DNA from: Sinorhizobium arboris LMG 14919
GTDB taxonomy: Bacteria; Pseudomonadota; Alphaproteobacteria; Rhizobiales; Rhizobiaceae
Reading direction: 5' to 3'
NCBI RefSeq assembly: GCF_000427465.1
Contig: NZ_KE386497.1
Coordinates: 376,162 to 440,161 of the forward strand
Length of the DNA: 64,000 bases
Each line of letters opens with the position of its first letter. Position 1 is the stretch's first letter. The notes beneath the pieces were generated by a model that was not told the DNA's origin, did not search any database, and saw nothing but the letters and a program-made list of their open reading frames with translations. Below, one piece after another: positions 18,009 to 26,422 of the stretch. The position numbers and the translations under genes were made by a program.

Positions 18009-18209
18009 ATGGCCGACCACCAAACCTTGGGATACTTGCATACACCAGATACCCTAAAGATCTTGGCTGCGCAGCTTCGTGCAGAGGCTCTTCGAACAGA
18101 GACACGGGCGCTACCCGTGCAAGGGGCAGCCGAAATCGCCGTCCGCCGGCCGGACTGGCCGGGCTGCTGGAATACCAAGTCTATCTCCGTCAACTGCACT
18201 GAACATTGA
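18009..18209 (+). CDS. Putative RiPP precursor peptide, 66 residues
   Basis: A 66-codon ORF with a strong AAGGAG site eight bases before the ATG. The first 45 residues are helical and charged (KILAAQLRAEALRTETRALP), typical of a leader; the last 18 are different in character, DWPGCWNTKSISVNCTEH, with two Cys, two Trp and Ser/Thr/Asn. The next gene, 245 bases on, is a radical-SAM/SPASM enzyme with an apparent N-terminal peptide-recognition domain, so this is the natural precursor candidate. A candidate sigma-54 promoter and NifA site precede it and a terminator follows. I know no named family. It could instead be an unrelated small protein, but ribosome site, promoter and terminator argue that it is a real gene. 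Confidence 0.7.
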   Translation: MADHQTLGYLHTPDTLKILAAQLRAEALRTETRALPVQGAAEIAVRRPDWPGCWNTKSISVNCTEH

Positions 18210-18317
18210 TGGTCCATCGACGTCATTGGCTGACGGAACTCAAATCCGGATCGGCACTTTGTCAGCGCCGGCCTCTTTTGGGGTGCAGAGCGGGGCAAGG
18301 TGGAGGGTTTGAGGAGT

Positions 18318-18343
18318 GCCGCTCGCGCTCGCGAGCGGCTTTT
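18318..18343 (+). terminator. Intrinsic terminator between peptide and maturase genes
   Basis: GCCGCTCGC and GCGAGCGGC form a perfect 9-base stem with a GCTC loop, followed by TTTT. Partial read-through here would give much precursor mRNA and little maturase mRNA. Confidence 0.7.
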
Positions 18344-18453
18344 GGAGTGGCCCGGGCCCCTCCTCAGAGCGATGGAGCTGGCTGCGCTCGTGGCCAGCTG
18401 CCCTTCTTGTAATCGAGTAGACGTACCTTGATCGGAAATCTGGATAAGCGACC

Positions 18454-19830
18454 ATGGACGATACCAAGTTGTTCCCCCAGCTCAAGGAAACGGTTTGCCT
18501 AAAGCCGATGGCGGGGTACGCCTTGGCTCATGGTCACCACCCTTCCCAGATCCAAATGCTTGACCCTTCTCACGCGTTCTTTCTGTCGCTGTGCGACAAA
18601 GGTCTCCTCCCACCCCAAATCGCCTTTATCTATGGCCAAACCTTCGGCCTTAAGGATGTTGATGCTCACTCACAAATTGATCAGTTGTTGAGCAAGTATC
18701 GGCATTTTCTTAATTTCGACACGACGCCAGTCCCAAGAGAGCGATTTAGTCCGCAAGAATTCCTCTACCGGGCTGATCCTTCCGCGCTTGACCTCGCAAC
18801 TTTTGGCAAATGGCCCGTTCCTGCGGGGATCAGCATCACTCTTACGTTCAGTTGCAACTTCAGGTGCTCCTATTGCTATCAAGATAATCGCCAGAGGAGC
18901 GACCGGCGCTGGAGCTTGAGCAAGTGCCTTGAATTGCTGGATGAGGCGGCGGACTGGGGCGTGGTGTTTGCAGGATTCACTGGTGGCGAACCGACCATCT
19001 TTAATGGCTGGCTTGAGTTGCTAGAGCGCACCCTCACACGGGGTATGATCCCGGTCTTCACTAGCAACGGAACGGTAATCGGGACTGATCCTGACATTGC
19101 CCTTCGGTTGAAAGATGCAGGCATGGAAGAAGTGACGATCAGTTTGGACGTCTGCTCGCCTGAACTGCATGATCAGGTGACCAGGACCAGCGGACATTTT
19201 CCCAAGGTAGTCGATGCGATTCGTTTTTTACGCGCGGCCGGAATCCGAGTGCTTATCAAGAGCGTGCTGACGCCGATGACTCAGCATGCGGTGCAGGAAA
19301 CGATAGACTTCCTGGTTGATTTGGGAGTTGGAGGTATCGGCATTTCCTATATGGAGAGCGGAGCCATCAACTCCGCCGCCAATTGTGCTCCCAACGTTAC
19401 TCCTGAAGAACTGTCACGTGTCCGAGATCGGATCGAACAAAAGCGTGAACAGTACTCACACCTCTGTAATATTGAACCGCCCGAGGATGCCAACAAATTG
19501 TGGACAGAGACGGACTGGTATCCCTGTGGCGGCATGATCTCCGGAATGTCGATATTTCCGAGCGGCGACGTATCCGTGTGTGACAAGATGCACGGGGTTA
19601 AGGCTTTTACTTTGGGCAATGTGTTCGATGCTGGCCTTAAAGAAATTTGGAACAGCGATGCGTTCGCACGACTTTGTGAGCGAGCGACAGATCCAGAGGT
19701 CGTCGATTCCGACTGCGCCATCTGCAGCAAGCTGCACCTTTGCCGGACGTCCTGTTTTGTCGATTCTTTCAACGTGACGGGCAGCTACTTCGGCAAAGAT
19801 CCGTCTTGCGGCGGTCCGTTCTTGAACTAG
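18454..19830 (+). CDS. Radical SAM/SPASM peptide maturase with N-terminal RRE-like domain
   Basis: A 458-residue protein. Residues about 12-85 resemble a PqqD-like peptide-recognition domain (YALAHGHHPSQIQMLDP, FFLSLCDKG). The radical-SAM cluster motif CNFRCSYC starts at residue 134, followed by GFTGGEPT and SLDVCSPELHDQVTR. The C-terminal part is a SPASM domain with cysteines in PCGGM, FPSGDVSVCDKMHG and CAICSKLHLCRTSC, binding auxiliary clusters. Enzymes of this build install C-S, C-C or related crosslinks in ribosomal peptides. It should act on the 66-residue peptide encoded upstream. No transporter or protease gene lies next to it. The ribosome binding site is weak. Confidence 0.85.
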   Translation: MDDTKLFPQLKETVCLKPMAGYALAHGHHPSQIQMLDPSHAFFLSLCDKGLLPPQIAFIYGQTFGLKDVDAHSQIDQLLSKYRHFLNFDTTPVPRERFSPQEFLYRADPSALDLATFGKWPVPAGISITLTFSCNFRCSYCYQDNRQRSDRRWSLSKCLELLDEAADWGVVFAGFTGGEPTIFNGWLELLERTLTRGMIPVFTSNGTVIGTDPDIALRLKDAGMEEVTISLDVCSPELHDQVTRTSGHFPKVVDAIRFLRAAGIRVLIKSVLTPMTQHAVQETIDFLVDLGVGGIGISYMESGAINSAANCAPNVTPEELSRVRDRIEQKREQYSHLCNIEPPEDANKLWTETDWYPCGGMISGMSIFPSGDVSVCDKMHGVKAFTLGNVFDAGLKEIWNSDAFARLCERATDPEVVDSDCAICSKLHLCRTSCFVDSFNVTGSYFGKDPSCGGPFLN

Positions 19831-20374
19831 CTAACTAGCGCAGGTCAGGGATTCGTCAGTTGCAGGGGAAGATGCTGGAGCGCGCACAATTGTGCAAGAC
19901 TGACGCTCGGCACGCTAGTTCTGACGGGTAGGTCTCGTCGGCGCAGCTCAAGGAGCTCCGCTCTGAAGCGTCGAAGTCGTTCAGGCGGCGGCGGCACCGT
20001 ATTCCAAATCGGCGCTTCCTCGTTGCATGGGAGACGGATTATGACAGGAGCCGACCGGAGCGAATGCGCCCAGCAGACCAGGCACCCACTGGTCCCGTGC
20101 TGAATCGGATATCGGCGCTGGAAAAGATGGCTCGACGTTCAGTTCGGTCATGCAGGGTCGGCGCTCTGAAAATCGAGACTGAGGAACCTCCTCTCAAAGG
20201 TCGCCTTCCGCCAGCGATTGCTCGACGCCGCACGTCACACGATCCCCCGTTATCCGTCAGTTGAATAGTGACATGCAAAAACTCGATTTCCCTAGTGTGG
20301 AGAAAAGAGGGTATCACCGTCAGTGTCGTCGCGCAGGCCCGAGATCTTTGTTCTCGCAACAGAAGGAGAGCCTT
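19831..20374. other. Long intergenic region upstream of the GH12 gene
   Basis: No recognisable gene. Two stretches, 19852-19881 and 20251-20280, begin CGTCAGTT like the tts box bound by TtsI but diverge afterwards, so they are at best degenerate boxes. The GH12 promoter should lie in this interval. Confidence 0.4.
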
Positions 20375-21172
20375 ATGTATTCCAATCGGATAGATGGTAC
20401 CGGATCGTTGGCCTTCCCGCCGGGGTATGTCGACACACAGGATGATAAACCGTTCAGGCAAGCTGTGAATGGAGCTAACTCACCGACTGCGGCGCTTCTA
20501 TCGACAAACGCTCCGATTTGGAGCTCGAGCGCTCAATACGGAGACTTTTCACACGGTGGCTATTCTTGGAACAACGACATATATGGGGGTAAGGCCGCTG
20601 GGCCTCAGACGATTTCGGTTCATGCAGACAACCAGTGGAGCGTGTGGTCGAACCAGCCTAATACTGATGGCATCAAGAGCTACCCCCACCAGGCTTTCAA
20701 TGTCGGGAAACCACTCAGTTCAATCAACACTCTGACGTCGAGCTTCAATCAGGATGTTCCTGCTGGCGGCGCGTGGAACACCGCCTACGACATCTGGGAC
20801 AGCTCACATCAGAATGAGATAATGCTCTGGACAAACTACACCGGAAATCCAGACGGCAGCGGCAATGTTAAGCCCATCTCATATCATTATGACGCTTCCG
20901 GGGCGGCGATTCCGATCCACCGCAATGTCAATGTAGGCGGAGCGACTTGGAACGTGTTCGAAGGCTATAATGGTCACAAGGTCATCTCACTGGTGCTCAC
21001 TTCCAAGACCGATAACGGGACGGTGGACATCAAGAGTATCCTGGATTGGCTCAAGTCGAATGGCCACCTTGGCGACATAAACGTCGGCAGCGTTCAGTAC
21101 GGCGTCGAGATTACCGCGTCCCCAGGCGGGAAGAACTTCAACTTCAAAAACTGCTCCGTTAGCTCGACGTGA
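20375..21172 (+). CDS. GH12 endoglucanase/xyloglucanase, probable type III effector (NopAA/GunA-like)
   Basis: A 265-residue glycoside hydrolase of family 12: QNEIMLWTNYTGNP carries the nucleophile Glu (normally ExMxW), and YGVEITASPGGKNF near the C-terminus carries the acid/base Glu; WNTAYDIWDSS and NVGGATWNVFEGYNG are also family-like. GH12 enzymes cut beta-1,4-glucan or xyloglucan in plant cell walls. There is no Sec or Tat signal, and the Ser/Asn-rich N-terminus (MYSNRIDGTGS) suits type III export. Sinorhizobium fredii NopAA (GunA) is a GH12 type III effector, and this gene sits directly before the secretion genes. Start at 20375 follows AGAAGGAGAG; the frame is open further upstream without a better start. 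Confidence 0.82.
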   Translation: MYSNRIDGTGSLAFPPGYVDTQDDKPFRQAVNGANSPTAALLSTNAPIWSSSAQYGDFSHGGYSWNNDIYGGKAAGPQTISVHADNQWSVWSNQPNTDGIKSYPHQAFNVGKPLSSINTLTSSFNQDVPAGGAWNTAYDIWDSSHQNEIMLWTNYTGNPDGSGNVKPISYHYDASGAAIPIHRNVNVGGATWNVFEGYNGHKVISLVLTSKTDNGTVDIKSILDWLKSNGHLGDINVGSVQYGVEITASPGGKNFNFKNCSVSST

Positions 21173-21321
21173 CACACGGCCGCATAGCCAGTTCCTCTTA
21201 TTTCGGGAACGTCGTCTAAGTCGAGTTCACTGGGCCCGACCCGGGAAAGCAAGCGCACACGACACTCTCTGTATAACGGGACGTGTTGGTCAAGAGGCCA
21301 ATCAGGCGAGAGGGAGAAGAA

Positions 21322-21570
21322 ATGGCGATTGATGCCGTGGGTAGCCATCCAAGTGTATTCTCACATGTCGTCGACGGAGGCAGTGCCGCGAGAGGAGCGG
21401 GCGAGCGAGGGACAAACCCCGCAAAGAAGGTCGATCCTAACAGCGACGAGCAGGTGTTGTCGGCGGCGATAGAGGCCTACCTGCCCAGCATGGTGTCCAA
21501 CACACTGATGCTGAACAATTCGCTATTCAACTTTACCAAGGAAGCCATCGACGAAGGCGACGAGGGCTGA
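21322..21570 (+). CDS. Small type III secretion cluster protein
   Basis: An 82-residue protein with a GAGGGAGAAGAA site before its ATG. The N-terminal half is Gly/Ser/Ala-rich, the C-terminal half helical (QVLSAAIEAYLPSMVSNTLM, then LFNFTKEAIDEG). It precedes an inner-rod-like gene and sctJ, the place held by the needle gene in many type III operons (for example prgI before prgJ and prgK), but the sequence does not show the needle signature clearly and another needle/pilus candidate exists at 30322. I cannot name it with confidence; a structural or early-secreted subunit is the best reading. Confidence 0.55.
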   Translation: MAIDAVGSHPSVFSHVVDGGSAARGAGERGTNPAKKVDPNSDEQVLSAAIEAYLPSMVSNTLMLNNSLFNFTKEAIDEGDEG

Positions 21571-21623
21571 AGGTTCCTCAACGGCCGACGCATTCGGCCC
21601 AGTAGCGACTGGAGGATTTCTCG

Positions 21624-22103
21624 ATGAGCCAAGAAGGTTTCTCCGAGCGCGGGTTTTTGGCGGCCGTCCAGACCTTATCGACGGGGGCAACGCTTCGAAC
21701 AGCCGACGTGGTTGCGCAGCGGATCAGCGGCGAACATACTTCTCTCGCGCCTGTTTCAGATGTCCAGAAGCTGACCTTTACCGGTTTGAGGAAGATATCG
21801 CCGCAGGCGGACCCGGAGAACCTGCCCATCTCCCTGCCTCCCGCGAGCGAGAAAGCGCCAGCCCTTCTTGATCGACTTGTCTCTTTGTTCAAGCTGGAGA
21901 GCGATCATGGCCCCCAACCATCAGCGGTGCGCTTCGCCAAGGCTTCCGAACAGGTTGAGCAGGCGGCGACGGGGGTTCATACCCTGACCCAGTCGATAGA
22001 TCGACTTCAGGCATCGCAGCAATTCGCCACAGGTATGACGCTCCTGTCGTCGCTCACCCAATCCGTCATGTCGTCTTCCAAGCGACTGACTCAAGGGCAG
22101 TAA
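21624..22103 (+). CDS. NolB/NopB-position protein, probable inner-rod (SctI-like) subunit
   Basis: A 159-residue protein placed immediately before sctJ, as nolB/nopB is in Sinorhizobium fredii. The C-terminus ATGMTLLSSLTQSVMSSSKR resembles the C-terminal helix of inner-rod proteins (SctI/YscI), while the N-terminal 100 residues are low-complexity. NopB of rhizobia is itself secreted and part of surface appendages, so either role fits. The ATG at 21624 has a GGAGGA site. Identification depends mostly on position. Confidence 0.6.
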   Translation: MSQEGFSERGFLAAVQTLSTGATLRTADVVAQRISGEHTSLAPVSDVQKLTFTGLRKISPQADPENLPISLPPASEKAPALLDRLVSLFKLESDHGPQPSAVRFAKASEQVEQAATGVHTLTQSIDRLQASQQFATGMTLLSSLTQSVMSSSKRLTQGQ

Positions 22104-22114
22104 GGCGCCCCATC

Positions 22115-22912
22115 ATGGCTGTCTTCCCGCATAGTCACGCGACGCCTTGGTCGCGCGCCGGCAAACTCTCAGCCGCCATCCTTCTTTGCGTTCTACTTTC
22201 CTCCTGCAGCGAAGACGTGCTGACGGCGCTGGACCAGCGTGACGCCCGCGACGCGCAGGTTGTGCTGGAGCGGGCCGGAATCCACGCGGAGGTCCTGGCG
22301 GGTGAGGATTCGACCTTTTCCATTTCCGTAGACAGCCGCGATCGCACCAGGGCGATCGAACTTCTCGCCGAGGCAGGTCTGCCGCGCCAACCGCGCAGCA
22401 CCGTCGCCGATCTCTTTCCGGGTGACGGCTTTCTGGTGACCCCCTTCGAGCAGAAGGCACGCATGGCCTACGCGGTCGAACAACAGCTTGCCGATACCTT
22501 GTCGGCGCTCGATGGCGTCGCAGCGGCTCGCGTGCACGTCGTTCTGCCGGAAGACAACGGCCGCGGCCTCATCAAGGAGAAGGCGCGCGCTTCGGCGCTG
22601 CTGCAGTATCGACCGGGCGCAGACCTGGCGGACATCGAGCTGAAAAGCCGCTCCATAATGCTGAACAGCATTCGGGGACTGGCCTATGAGGACGTCTCCG
22701 TCATCACCAGCCCATGGTCGGAAGTCGGTCTGACGGCGTCGACAGCGGGTCCGGCGGTAACGTCCGCAACCACCGAGCCTGCTGCCACCGACGAGTTCGT
22801 CAGCCTCGGACCACTGCTTGGCTATCGCAGCCTCTCGATCGTAGCGGCCGTCATTCTCGCGGCCGCAGCGAGCCTGCTTCTGATCGCCCCGCGTCGGAAG
22901 GAAAGCCGATGA
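22115..22912 (+). CDS. rhcJ: SctJ inner-membrane ring lipoprotein (RhcJ/NolT)
   Basis: A 265-residue YscJ/FliF-family protein. The signal peptide ends with lipobox LLSSC at about residue 29; then come the ring-building motifs: ALDQRDARDAQVVLERAGI, PRQPRSTVADLFPGDGFLVT and ARVHVVLPEDN, and a C-terminal membrane helix YRSLSIVAAVILAAAASLLL followed by basic residues. It forms the periplasmic-side ring of the basal body together with SctD. It starts 12 bases after the preceding gene and overlaps sctK by four bases. Intact. Confidence 0.93.
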   Translation: MAVFPHSHATPWSRAGKLSAAILLCVLLSSCSEDVLTALDQRDARDAQVVLERAGIHAEVLAGEDSTFSISVDSRDRTRAIELLAEAGLPRQPRSTVADLFPGDGFLVTPFEQKARMAYAVEQQLADTLSALDGVAAARVHVVLPEDNGRGLIKEKARASALLQYRPGADLADIELKSRSIMLNSIRGLAYEDVSVITSPWSEVGLTASTAGPAVTSATTEPAATDEFVSLGPLLGYRSLSIVAAVILAAAASLLLIAPRRKESR

Positions 22913-23553
22913 GGTCGGCGATCCGGCAGGACGGAGCAAAGGCGCTCGAGGATGCGCACATTCGCCGGTCGGTTCTCGTTGCCGCAAAGGCGGAGGACAT
23001 GGCCATGGCCCGCGGAGCGGACTGGCTTGATGCGACGCTCTGCCGGCGAATGGCGGCTCTGCCCCGCATGCAGACGCGGCTCTTCGAGTGGATTGCGCAG
23101 GCGGTCGGCGATCCCGCCTCCTGCAGCGACAGCCTGCGACGATTTCTCCTCCTGCCTTCGGATGCGAGGAAGGAGGCGGCATTGCGCGCAGGCCTGACCT
23201 ACCATTTGAACGCATTTGGAACGGCGTTTGCCCGCGAGATCGTCGCAGCGCTTTCTGGCGTCTTCGGCAGTGAGGCAGTTCGTTTCGCGTTTGCCCATGC
23301 CGTGCTTTCCCCCGCCTCAGCGGCTCCGCTCGACCCGTCCCAGGACGAAAGCCGCCGGCTCGTCCTTGCCGATGGCGGTCGAATCCTCGCTCTATGGTTC
23401 AAGAGCGAGGGCCTGGCCGGTGCCTGGCAGCCCGACTGGGGGGATCTCGATGCCGGGTCCGTGACGCTCATTCGGCCGGCCGCCTGCGCCATCGGCGCTG
23501 CCGCGGCCGCCGCGACGATAGCAGAAAGGGACGGCGCCGATGACAGAGCTTAG
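22909..23553 (+). CDS. nolU: SctK sorting-platform protein (NolU-like)
   Basis: A 214-residue protein between sctJ and sctL, the place of nolU in rhizobial clusters. It has the alpha-helical, Arg/Ala-rich character of the SctK family with LPRMQTRLFEWIAQAVGDP and TYHLNAFGTAFAREIVAAL. SctK links the cytoplasmic C-ring protein SctQ to the SctD ring. It begins at the ATGA overlap with sctJ; the same frame is open upstream but there without similarity. Its end overlaps sctL by 14 bases. Confidence 0.8.
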   Translation: MRSAIRQDGAKALEDAHIRRSVLVAAKAEDMAMARGADWLDATLCRRMAALPRMQTRLFEWIAQAVGDPASCSDSLRRFLLLPSDARKEAALRAGLTYHLNAFGTAFAREIVAALSGVFGSEAVRFAFAHAVLSPASAAPLDPSQDESRRLVLADGGRILALWFKSEGLAGAWQPDWGDLDAGSVTLIRPAACAIGAAAAAATIAERDGADDRA

Positions 23554-24100
23554 GCGCCGCAGCCGCGTCATCCCGGCTCGGGAGTTCGGTTTGGTAAGCG
23601 AAGCTGCGGCCTTGGCCGCGGCCGCACGGGAGGCCGCGGCCATTGAAACCGCAAAGGCCTCGGAGGTACGCGAGGCGGCACGGGAGGACGGCTACCGCGC
23701 AGGCTATGCCGAAGGGCTGCGCAGGGCGACGGAGGGATTTGCCGCCGCAGCCGCCAAGGCGGAAAAGGCGCTCTTCAATATCGAAAGCCTAGTCACACCG
23801 ATTGTGCTCAGGTCTGTCGCCAGAATAGTTGGTAGTCTCGATGCAGACGAGCGGGTTCGTCGCCTTGTCACCCAGGCGATCGCCGAAACGGCCGAGACCC
23901 AGCGCGTGACGTTGCGCGTTGCCGCCGGCGAGGCGGCGGTGGTCCGCAAGGCGATCGAAGGGCTCGATCAGCGCATCGATGTGGTCGCTGACCAGTTCCT
24001 TTCGGCCGGCGAAATCGTGATGGAGACTCCTGCGAGCCGGGCGCATATCGGCGTTCGGGAACAGATCGCCGCGCTCATGGAGGCGGCCGAGCGTGGTTGA
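23540..24100 (+). CDS. nolV: SctL stator of the type III ATPase (NolV-like)
   Basis: A 186-residue FliH/YscL-type protein: a long Ala/Glu/Arg-rich helix (residues 20-80, with GYRAGYAEGLRRATEGFAAA), then the globular part LVTPIVLRSVARIVGSLDADERVR and VTLRVAAGEAAVVRKAIEGL. It holds the ATPase SctN and connects it to the C-ring. It overlaps sctK by 14 and sctN by eight bases. Gene order equals nolV in Sinorhizobium fredii. Confidence 0.85.
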   Translation: MTELRRRSRVIPAREFGLVSEAAALAAAAREAAAIETAKASEVREAAREDGYRAGYAEGLRRATEGFAAAAAKAEKALFNIESLVTPIVLRSVARIVGSLDADERVRRLVTQAIAETAETQRVTLRVAAGEAAVVRKAIEGLDQRIDVVADQFLSAGEIVMETPASRAHIGVREQIAALMEAAERG

Positions 24101-25409
24101 AGCGCTGCTGCGGCTCGAAAGAGACATGGCTCGGGCGGAGACGCGTCGGCCTAGCGGCCGTGTCATCGGCGTTTCGGGGCTACTGGTGCGCGCGCATCTT
24201 CCGGCAGTGCGGATCGGCGAGCTTTGCGAACTGCGCGAACCGGGTCAGGGACGGCTGGGGTTCGCCGATGTCGTCGGCGTCGACGGCGAAACCGCTCTTC
24301 TTTCGCTGCATGGGGATACCCGCGGCATATCAGTGCGCACGGAAGTCGTTCCGTCCGGCCGTGAGCCTTCGGTTACGACGGGCGATTTCCTGATCGGCGC
24401 CATCATCGATGCCCACGGAAACATCCTTCGCAAGGCGGAGGGCCAGACGGGCCAGACGGCGCGCTTTTCGCAGCCGCTTCACGCGGCGCCGGCCGACATG
24501 CTGTCGCGGCGCCCGATCGACCGTCGTTTCCCGGTCGGCATTCCCGCGATCGATGGCCTGCTGACCTGCGGGGAAGGTCAGCGGATCGGCATCTTCGGCT
24601 CCCCCGGGGTCGGAAAATCGACTTTGATCGGCGACATCATCAAAAACAGCGAGGCTGATCTCGTCGTCTGTGCGCTCGTCGGCGAGCGCGGACGCGAGGT
24701 CGGGGAATTCGTCAACCGCGTCATGCCGGCGGGCAAGCCGTCGAACACGGTGCTCGTCGTCGCCACATCCGACCGGCCCGCGCTCGAGCGTTACAAGGCC
24801 GTGCTGACGGCAACCACCGTCGCCGAGCATTTCCGCGACCGGGGCAAGCGTGTGCTTCTCATCGTCGACAGCGTCACGCGCATGGCACGGGCGCTGCGCG
24901 AGGTGGGTCTTGCCGCCGGCGAGCCGCCGGTGCGCCGCGGCTTTCCCCCTTCCGTCTTTGCCGCGCTGCCCCAGGTTTTCGAACGGGCCGGCAACAGCGC
25001 AAGCGGAACGATGACGGCGTTCTACACGGTGCTGGTCGAGGGGGCGGAACAGGACGACCCGATCGCCGAGGAGACCCGCGCGCTTCTCGACGGACATATC
25101 GTGCTGTCCGATCGTATCGCCCAGAGCGGGCATTTCCCCGCCATCGACGTGCTCGCCAGCAGGAGCCGCACGATGAATGCCGTCGTCGATGAGAGCCACA
25201 ACAAGGCGGCAAACCATCTGCGGTCATTGCTCGCTCTCTACAAGGAGGTTGAGCTCCTCATCCGCGTCGGCGAATATCGGCAGGGGCAGGATGCGGCCGC
25301 CGACGAGGCGGTGCGCAAGCGCGACAGGATCAACAGCTTTCTGTATGGCGCTAAAGGCTGTCGCACCTTCGATGAAACGGTCGCAGCGCTTCGCGAGCTC
25401 GCCCGATGA
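24093..25409 (+). CDS. rhcN: SctN type III secretion ATPase (RhcN)
   Basis: A 438-residue F1-beta-like ATPase. The Walker A loop GSPGVGKSTLI is at about residue 168, the Walker B VLLIVDSVTRMARA at about 252, and the FliI/SctN signature PPSVFAALPQVFERAGN at about 287. It unfolds and feeds substrates into the export gate. The start overlaps sctL by eight bases. All catalytic elements are present. No sctO lies between this gene and sctQ, unlike the usual rhizobial order; a candidate sctO is on the opposite strand at 29047. Confidence 0.95.
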   Translation: MVEALLRLERDMARAETRRPSGRVIGVSGLLVRAHLPAVRIGELCELREPGQGRLGFADVVGVDGETALLSLHGDTRGISVRTEVVPSGREPSVTTGDFLIGAIIDAHGNILRKAEGQTGQTARFSQPLHAAPADMLSRRPIDRRFPVGIPAIDGLLTCGEGQRIGIFGSPGVGKSTLIGDIIKNSEADLVVCALVGERGREVGEFVNRVMPAGKPSNTVLVVATSDRPALERYKAVLTATTVAEHFRDRGKRVLLIVDSVTRMARALREVGLAAGEPPVRRGFPPSVFAALPQVFERAGNSASGTMTAFYTVLVEGAEQDDPIAEETRALLDGHIVLSDRIAQSGHFPAIDVLASRSRTMNAVVDESHNKAANHLRSLLALYKEVELLIRVGEYRQGQDAAADEAVRKRDRINSFLYGAKGCRTFDETVAALRELAR

Positions 25410-26422
25410 CCGTCGCGACAATCCGTACAATCGAAGCCGTAACCAACATGCGCGCAGATGCCCCCCGCATCGGTGCCCGAAAGCCGTGGCGAATCCCGCT
25501 GGGAGACGGCACCGTGGCGGTTCGCCCTTTAGCGCCGGAGATCGCCATCGGCAGGATCGGCGACCCGGTGGCCGTCCGCCTCGAGATCGCCGGCCGCGCC
25601 GCCGAACTGTGGGTGCCCGAGGGGACGTTGAGACTGTTCGTGGAACGGTTCGAGCCGCTGACCCGGTGGGACCTGCTGCCGCCAGCAACGAAGGCCAACC
25701 TGCTCGAGTGCCTGGTTGCCGATGCGCTCGGCGCCATCGAGAATGAGGCCGGCGGACAGATCGCGCTCACCGAACTCGACGAGCCGACCGTCGATCGCGC
25801 GGCGCTGAATTTCGCCTTCGATGTGAGCTGGGACGGCCTCGCCTGCACGATTTGCGGCAAATTCGATCCGGAGACGCTTGCCGGACTTGTCCGCTGGGCG
25901 GCCCGGTTGCCCCGGCGCAGCCTGAGCGGGCTCACGACGAGCGTTGCGTTCAGGCGCGGCTTTGCCCTTCTTACGGCCGGCGAGATTCAAAATCTCGCGC
26001 CGGGCGACGCGATCGTCATCGATCCGGCAATGCCAGAAACCGCCGTCGCGGTCACGGGGGAGCGCTATCTCGCCCGCTGCACCCGCACGCAACGCGGCTT
26101 CACGCTCGACGAGCCTTTGCTGACCCGCCCCAGGAACCCGATGAGGCATCTCATGACGAACGAAGACGTGGACCAGGATCTGCAAGGGCCGCCGCAGCCT
26201 TCGGCTATCTCCGATATCCCGATCAAGCTCGTTTTCGAAGCCGGGCGCGTCGAATTGCCGCTCGGCGAGCTCGAAGCGCTCGGCGAAGGGCATGTCTTCA
26301 CGCTCGACCGCACATTACCGGAAGCGGTCGATATCGTCGCGCAAGGCCGCATCATCGGTCGCGGCGAGATCGTCGCGCTGGACGGCTTCGCAGCGGTCCG
26401 CATCACGGCGCTTCACGACTGA
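25406..26422 (+). CDS. rhcQ: SctQ C-ring protein (RhcQ)
   Basis: A 338-residue protein. The C-terminal 75 residues form a SPOA (FliN/SctQ) domain: IPIKLVFEAGRVELPLGELEAL and VDIVAQGRIIGRGEIVALDG. The N-terminal 250 residues are the more variable part of the family. It forms the cytoplasmic sorting platform that queues effectors for the ATPase. It overlaps sctN by four bases and touches sctR by one. Confidence 0.88.
   Translation: MTVATIRTIEAVTNMRADAPRIGARKPWRIPLGDGTVAVRPLAPEIAIGRIGDPVAVRLEIAGRAAELWVPEGTLRLFVERFEPLTRWDLLPPATKANLLECLVADALGAIENEAGGQIALTELDEPTVDRAALNFAFDVSWDGLACTICGKFDPETLAGLVRWAARLPRRSLSGLTTSVAFRRGFALLTAGEIQNLAPGDAIVIDPAMPETAVAVTGERYLARCTRTQRGFTLDEPLLTRPRNPMRHLMTNEDVDQDLQGPPQPSAISDIPIKLVFEAGRVELPLGELEALGEGHVFTLDRTLPEAVDIVAQGRIIGRGEIVALDGFAAVRITALHD

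Noticed and set aside
18206..18412. Second small ORF between peptide and maturase genes
   Set aside because: It runs through the terminator hairpin, is Arg-rich and lacks a ribosome site.
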